From: Cuniculiplasma sp.
GTDB taxonomy: Archaea; Thermoplasmatota; Thermoplasmata; Thermoplasmatales; Thermoplasmataceae
Direction of reading: 5' to 3'
NCBI GenBank assembly: GCA_023256455.1
Contig: JAGDXN010000080.1
Coordinates: 47,539-61,569, forward strand
DNA length: 14,031 bases
The notes under the pieces were generated by a model. That model worked only from the letters and a program-made list of their open reading frames with translations. It searched no databases and was not told the origin of the DNA. Position 1 is the stretch's first letter. The number at the start of each line of letters is the position of its first letter. Shown piece by piece: positions 11,562 through 14,031 of this stretch. A program made the translations under genes and the position numbers.

Positions 11562-14031
11562 TTACGCCTTTTTATTTTTCTTTTTGACGTTCACCATGTA
11601 TATGACTGCCCCGGCAACAGCTATTATGACAACTATTGCAGCAATTATGTAATAGTCGCCATTATTGCCGGTGACAGGTACTGATGGTTTACTTGGTGTG
11701 ACAGCTGGTTTTGCAAGACTGAACATTGGCTGTATGGTGTAGTTGTTTATGGTATTGTTGTTTGAATAAATCATCGCAGTCAGTGTGGTATTCTTCAGTG
11801 AGCCTATCAATGTGTATGCTGAGAGGTTTTTGTCCACAGTGAAGTTAAACACAGCCATGCCTGATGAGTTTGTCTTTTCAGATGTTGTTGAAACTGTTAT
11901 ACCGTCGAAGGTTGAGCTATTAAGCATCACTGTGGCTCCTGCATAGGCATTTCCTCCATAGGTCACTTCAAAGACCAGCTGGCCGCTCTCAAGAAGGTAC
12001 GCTCCATTCACGCTGGTGTTATTGTATTTGAGGTTCTCAACCTTGTAGTTCGCCTGCAGTATGGTTCCGTTCACCACATCAATGGTTACGTTTCCAGTTG
12101 CAGTTCCAGTCTCAATTGCGTGTGGTTGTGATGCTGCAACAACAATCTGTACAGTCTCGTTATGGACATAGAAGGTTGCACCTGTTGTTTGATTTGTGCC
12201 GGTAAGCAGTGAGCCGATATAGCTTACAACCTTAAACTCCCACACGGCCTGTCCGTTAGCATTGGTTGTGATCTCATTTGGCGTTATATTTACCACACCA
12301 CCATATGTTGATGAGGAGCCAATGTATAAGGTCACTCCAGCTGCAGGTGAGGTTCCGTTCATAACTGTGAATGTTATGTTTCCATAGCGATCACCATTGA
12401 ATGTGTTACCATAGTTCAGTGTTTCGGTTACATTGAGATGGTATTTGTCAACCACCTGGCTCACTGAAGTGTTCTTGTATATTGTGGTATATTCCCAGAA
12501 CCAGTAGAGATAGGTTGCTGCTGAATAGGTTGTGGAGTAGTTTGAAAACTGATCTGACAGGGGTATGAGATCTGTTGCGTATCCTGTGCTTATTACTGGA
12601 TCCTGTTCCACTATGAGTGTCTGCAGTTCCTTGGCAACCTGTGAGGCAACGCTAAAGCTGTCTGTGTTTATGGATTTATTTATAAGAGTGCAGAACAGCT
12701 GCTGAACCTGGTTACCGCTGAGCAACTTTCCGTTCACGGTCATGGATGAGAATGGACCGAGGTAACTTTTGGCCGGGATTCCAACAACAGGTGAAAGATG
12801 AGCCTGGCAATCCAGTATTGGGTCTGAAAGGGCTGTACTCTCTCCTTCTGAGGCTATTTCAAACAGATTATTCTTGTGATGACTCAGTATGGTGTTATCC
12901 ACATTGGACTGAAGTGTTGTGAATGCCTCCTGCTTCAGCACAGTCTTAATTCCCAGCTGATTCCAGTATTCAAATGTCTTTTCAACAGCGGCAACTCCAG
13001 TTGGGTTCTCAGCACCAGTTGTTATTTGGACTGTTAAGGTTACCTGCTTGCCATCATAGAGAAGATTGCCGCTGGATGTGTATGTCATCCCTGGTATGCT
13101 CTCTATAAGGGATTTGGCCTTTGCCATGTTGAAATTGTAGTTTGGTGAACTGGCGTTGAAATAGAGTGTATTACCGGGGTTGATTGGGCTTGAAGAGGGA
13201 TAGCCAAGGCCATCAAGTATAACCTGATTTATGTAATTATAAGGAACAGAGTAGGACAGAGCCTGCCTGAATGCTGTTATGTTTAATGGTGCTACGGCAG
13301 TATTCAACTCCCAGTAACCATATGCGCTGGACAGTTTCTTGTAAATAAAACTGTTGGGCGTAGACTGTAACTGAGGAAGGAAGTTTGGCGGCGGGGCAAT
13401 AGTCATGGTGTCAATCTGTCCTTTCTGGAATGCGGCAACCTCTGATGATACGGAGTCGTATATGGGCATGTAAATCTCATAAATCTTTGGTGTAAACTGT
13501 CTCAAACCACTTGATGCGGGAGTATACTGGGTGAAGTAATACGGGTTAACATAGAGTGTCTCGTGCTGGCCCGGTATTATCTGACCCTGAGGCATTCCGA
13601 AATTGTTTGTAACCATGAATGCTCCTGCTCCGACCATGCCAGGAACGGCTCCAGTTGTGGGATTCCAGCTCAGGTTCCAGCCGCAATAACCGTCTCCAGC
13701 TATGGCTGTGTTCTTGAATGGGGATGCAGGGTTTGATAAATTTGTCCAGTTAAAGTCACCCTGACCAGATGTGGTGTAATCATGGTGGACCCATATGTGA
13801 TAGGGCAATATATCGCAGGCAAGTACATCGGTGAAGAATAGAAGAGTTTGTTTGGTTACAAAGAACTTGACTGATAGATTTCCGTCCGGTACTACACTTA
13901 CAACATTTGGGAAGTCGCCAAAGTATGCCTTTATCCTGTAGTTCAGAACAACGTCTGCAGACTGGAGATAGTATGTTCTCATTACTGTGGGTTTGTATGA
14001 TTTGAAGGTGTGGTTTACAGGTGCACCGCCG
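11562..14031 (-). CDS. Peptide ABC transporter substrate-binding protein (SBP family 5), N-terminus cut by right edge, C-terminally anchored
   Basis: The frame is open to the window edge: 16 codons precede the ATG at 13982, so that ATG is internal and at least 822 residues are present. Counting from that methionine, the DppA/OppA-type lobe includes QSADVVLNYR at 7-16, equivalent to the family's 'TADDV..s..R' segment, and LNTAVAPLNITAFRQALSYS at 226-245, the classical 'N....P..d..vRqAl.yaid' signature, with AKAKSLIES at 287-295. After about residue 515 come two Ig-like domains (about 520-618 and 625-745), each with a turn of the type T-N-x-x-G-x-A-x-(W/F)-x-F (573-583, 704-713). A Pro/Ser linker (760-772), one membrane helix (about 777-797) and the basic tail KKKNKKA follow. 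It should capture peptides outside the cell while anchored by its C-terminus, as in many archaeal binding proteins. Numerous N-x-S/T sequons suit glycosylation. The operon promoter lies beyond the window. Confidence 0.9.
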   Translation of the reverse strand, partial: GGAPVNHTFKSYKPTVMRTYYLQSADVVLNYRIKAYFGDFPNVVSVVPDGNLSVKFFVTKQTLLFFTDVLACDILPYHIWVHHDYTTSGQGDFNWTNLSNPASPFKNTAIAGDGYCGWNLSWNPTTGAVPGMVGAGAFMVTNNFGMPQGQIIPGQHETLYVNPYYFTQYTPASSGLRQFTPKIYEIYMPIYDSVSSEVAAFQKGQIDTMTIAPPPNFLPQLQSTPNSFIYKKLSSAYGYWELNTAVAPLNITAFRQALSYSVPYNYINQVILDGLGYPSSSPINPGNTLYFNASSPNYNFNMAKAKSLIESIPGMTYTSSGNLLYDGKQVTLTVQITTGAENPTGVAAVEKTFEYWNQLGIKTVLKQEAFTTLQSNVDNTILSHHKNNLFEIASEGESTALSDPILDCQAHLSPVVGIPAKSYLGPFSSMTVNGKLLSGNQVQQLFCTLINKSINTDSFSVASQVAKELQTLIVEQDPVISTGYATDLIPLSDQFSNYSTTYSAATYLYWFWEYTTIYKNTSVSQVVDKYHLNVTETLNYGNTFNGDRYGNITFTVMNGTSPAAGVTLYIGSSSTYGGVVNITPNEITTNANGQAVWEFKVVSYIGSLLTGTNQTTGATFYVHNETVQIVVAASQPHAIETGTATGNVTIDVVNGTILQANYKVENLKYNNTSVNGAYLLESGQLVFEVTYGGNAYAGATVMLNSSTFDGITVSTTSEKTNSSGMAVFNFTVDKNLSAYTLIGSLKNTTLTAMIYSNNNTINNYTIQPMFSLAKPAVTPSKPSVPVTGNNGDYYIIAAIVVIIAVAGAVIYMVNVKKKNKKA

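Noticed and set aside
13980..13982. ATG at 13982 as the start of the binding protein
   Set aside because: The frame stays open for 16 more codons to the window edge, and the family's N-terminal lobe would be missing. The true start lies outside.
1..14031. CRISPR array, insertion sequence, integrase or phage genes
   Set aside because: No regularly spaced direct repeats, no transposase-like frame and no terminal inverted repeats with target duplications were found by eye. The tRNA-Thr is intact with no visible partial 3' copy in the window.

Overview
The window looks like chromosomal DNA of a thermoacidophilic archaeon of the Thermoplasmatales type; genus and species are not claimed. The reasons are: AT-rich TATA (box A) elements about 24-27 bases before start codons with no room for a leader; Shine-Dalgarno sites only on genes inside an operon; a tRNA-Thr without encoded CCA and with U73; codon use rich in AGG, AGA and ATA; T-tract gene ends; and peptide-transport components with long Asn/Ser/Thr-rich extracellular parts and a C-terminal membrane anchor. 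I see no insertion sequence, integrase, CRISPR array or rRNA.

Left part (1-4125), compact housekeeping genes: the 5' end of an unrecognised minus-strand gene running off the left edge (1-244); a NifX/NifB-like cluster-binding protein with a His-rich tail (408-782, +); a small uncharacterised protein (806-1075, -); an M13-family zinc metallopeptidase without signal peptide (1123-3117, +); and a 3-hydroxyacyl-CoA dehydrogenase (3166-4125, -). Pairs are convergent or divergent with very short gaps, and one 47-base gap seems to hold a TATA element shared by two divergent genes.

Middle (4126-5217): a divergent promoter region with a perfect 9-base inverted repeat made of two back-to-back TATA-like boxes, a DUF998-type membrane protein (4290-4865, +), a 214-base gap with no convincing gene, and tRNA-Thr(UGU) on the minus strand (5080-5152).

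Right part (5218-14031, all minus strand, transcribed right to left): a peptide ABC importer operon. Its order is substrate-binding protein (N-terminus beyond the right edge), DppB-type permease, DppC-type permease, one polypeptide carrying both DppD- and DppF-type ATPases, and a small three-helix membrane protein. Three parts are architecturally unusual. The DppC homologue has a roughly 470-residue beta-rich, probably propeller-like extracellular insertion after its first helix. The first ATPase half has an extra charged helical segment of over 100 residues built from two tandem copies of a module of about 54 residues. The binding protein ends in two Ig-like domains, a Pro/Ser linker and a membrane anchor.

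Functionally, imported oligopeptides could be broken down by the cytosolic M13 peptidase, and acyl-CoA products of amino-acid or fatty-acid breakdown handled by the dehydrogenase. That fits a peptide-feeding acidophile, but the link between the genes is inference from proximity and family knowledge.
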